Source of the DNA: JAOUEE01 sp051011595
GTDB taxonomy: Bacteria > Actinomycetota > Acidimicrobiia > Acidimicrobiales > SHLQ01
Assembly (NCBI GenBank): GCA_051011595.1
Contig: JBPCTQ010000054.1
Location: 1 to 5,396 of the forward strand
Length of the DNA stretch: 5,396 bases
Direction of reading: 5' to 3'
Within the stretch, counting starts at the first letter, position 1. Each line of letters opens with the position of its first letter. A model generated the notes under the pieces. The model saw only the letters and a program-made list of their open reading frames with translations, ran no database searches and was not told the DNA's origin. The position numbers and the translations under genes were made by a program. Positions 4,428 through 5,396 of the stretch are shown here, piece by piece.

Positions 4428-5396
4428 ATGGGCAGTGACCACGACGGCGGTGACGCCGTGCTCGACTACGCCGCGTTCGACGCCGACAACCATTACTACG
4501 AAGCCGAAGACGCCTTCACCCGCCACATCGACCCGGCCATGGCCAAACGGTGTATGCAGTGGGCCGAGATCAACGGTCGCAAGCGGCTGCTGGTGGGCGG
4601 CCAGGTCAACCGTTTCATTCCCAACCCCACCTTCGATCCGGTGGCTCGCCCGGGCTGCCTCGACGACTACTTCCGCGGCAAGTCGCCGGCCGAGGACATG
4701 CGGGCCGCCTTCGGTGAGCTCGAGCCGATCGACCCGGCCTACCGCGATCGTGATGCCCGGCTGGCCCTGATGGACAGCCAGAATCTCTCGGGCACGTTCA
4801 TGTTCCCCACCCTCGGGGTGGGTATGGAGTCGAGTCTCGAACACGATCGCCCGGCCATGCTCGCCGCCTTTCGTGCCTTCAACCGGTGGCTCGACGACGA
4901 CTGGGGCCTCAATCACCTCGATCGCATCTACTCGGCGCCGTACCTCACCCTCTCCGATGCCGACTGGGCGTTCGACGAGCTGGACTGGGCCCTCGACCGT
5001 GGGGCCCGCCTCATCAACATGCGGGGCGCCTCGGTTCTCGACCCCGTCGAAGGGCGCCGTTCGCTCGGGCACCCCGATTTCGACCGCTTCTGGTCGAAGG
5101 TGAACGACGCCGGCATCACGGTCGCCTTCCACTCCGGCGACGCCGGCTACAGCTTCTTGTTCGGCTACTGGGGCCTGTCGACCGAGTTCGAGAGTTTCCG
5201 CTACGACCCGCTGCGGTCGTTGCTGACGCACTCGCCGGTCAGCGATGCCATGGCCAGCCTCATCGCCGACGGTGTGTTCGCCCGTCATCCCAACCTGCGG
5301 GTGGCCAACATCGAGAACGGTTCGGAGTGGGTCGGGCCCTTGTTCAAAAAGCTGGGCAAGGCCCACGACCAACACGCCCACGCCTTCGCCGAGGAC
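4428..5396 (+). CDS. Amidohydrolase-family (ACMSD-like TIM-barrel) protein, 3' end outside window
   Basis: My translation is open from the ATG at 4428 to the last base, giving 323 residues with no stop. Related proteins are usually about 370-420 residues, so roughly the last quarter is missing. The sequence resembles the actinobacterial amidohydrolase-2 group: FDADNHYYEAEDAFTRHIDP near the N-terminus (residues 17-36), AYRDRDARLALMDSQNLSGTFMFPTLG (104-130), a central AFNRWLDDDWG, IYSAPYLTL, GARLINMRG, then VAFHSGDAGY (His235, Asp238) and VANIENGSEWVGPLFKKL (Glu296). Superfamily members use metal-bound His/Asp to hydrolyse or decarboxylate small molecules. Here the usual N-terminal HxH is replaced by DNH (Asp20, His22), so metal use is uncertain. 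Substrate unknown; a role in ring or side-chain degradation is suggested only by the operator and neighbours. A GGTGA site precedes the ATG. A long antisense frame overlaps it but has no recognisable family sequence. Confidence 0.87.
   Translation, partial: MGSDHDGGDAVLDYAAFDADNHYYEAEDAFTRHIDPAMAKRCMQWAEINGRKRLLVGGQVNRFIPNPTFDPVARPGCLDDYFRGKSPAEDMRAAFGELEPIDPAYRDRDARLALMDSQNLSGTFMFPTLGVGMESSLEHDRPAMLAAFRAFNRWLDDDWGLNHLDRIYSAPYLTLSDADWAFDELDWALDRGARLINMRGASVLDPVEGRRSLGHPDFDRFWSKVNDAGITVAFHSGDAGYSFLFGYWGLSTEFESFRYDPLRSLLTHSPVSDAMASLIADGVFARHPNLRVANIENGSEWVGPLFKKLGKAHDQHAHAFAED

Noticed and set aside
4274..4429. Upstream start (ATG at 4429) for the oxidoreductase
   Set aside because: The 52 added residues do not look like the family, cover the operator-like site and divergent promoter, and the typical luciferase-like N-terminus (MQIGLS) begins at 4273.
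3732..5381. A 549-codon open frame on the minus strand overlapping the amidohydrolase and oxidoreductase genes
   Set aside because: It is antisense to the amidohydrolase (clear family sequence on the plus strand) and out of frame with the oxidoreductase. Its product is Arg/Gly/Pro-rich with no recognisable domain, as expected for shadow frames in GC-rich DNA.

Overview
This is a GC-rich window with strong G/C bias at third codon positions. Its gene types are typical of Actinobacteria with acyl-CoA and steroid-like catabolism: a FadE-type acyl-CoA dehydrogenase, an F420-type luciferase-like oxidoreductase, an actinobacterial-style amidohydrolase, and a site matching the KstR operator consensus. 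An acidimicrobial-type actinobacterium is a reasonable guess. That placement is inference from gene content and base composition; no rRNA or other taxonomic marker is present.

Layout: (1) 2-643, plus strand, is the C-terminal half of an acyl-CoA dehydrogenase whose start lies before the window. (2) 661-1785, minus strand, is a membrane protein with a central pentapeptide-repeat domain and an MmpS-like C-terminal domain; it converges on the dehydrogenase with a 17-bp gap. (3) 1786-2001 is a 216-bp spacer holding a perfect 14-bp palindrome and a displaced second copy of the last codons of xylA. (4) 2002-3336, minus strand, is a complete class II xylose isomerase with all metal ligands present. 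(5) 3371-4273, minus strand, is an LLM-class flavin/F420 oxidoreductase 34 bp upstream of xylA, so the two are probably co-transcribed. (6) 4274-4427 is a divergent promoter region with a perfect KstR-consensus inverted repeat. (7) 4428-5396, plus strand, is an amidohydrolase-family protein that runs off the window end; it has no stop here and is easily missed behind a long antisense reading frame.

How the parts may fit: the operator-like site lies between the oxidoreductase/xylA unit and the amidohydrolase, so one TetR-type repressor could control both directions. If so, a sugar isomerase gene would sit under a lipid/steroid-type regulator, which is unexpected. The most unusual items are the pentapeptide/MmpS-like fusion, the duplicated xylA tail, the class II (rather than usual actinobacterial class I) xylose isomerase, and the KstR-like site. 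I see no RNA genes, CRISPR arrays, insertion sequences or defence systems.
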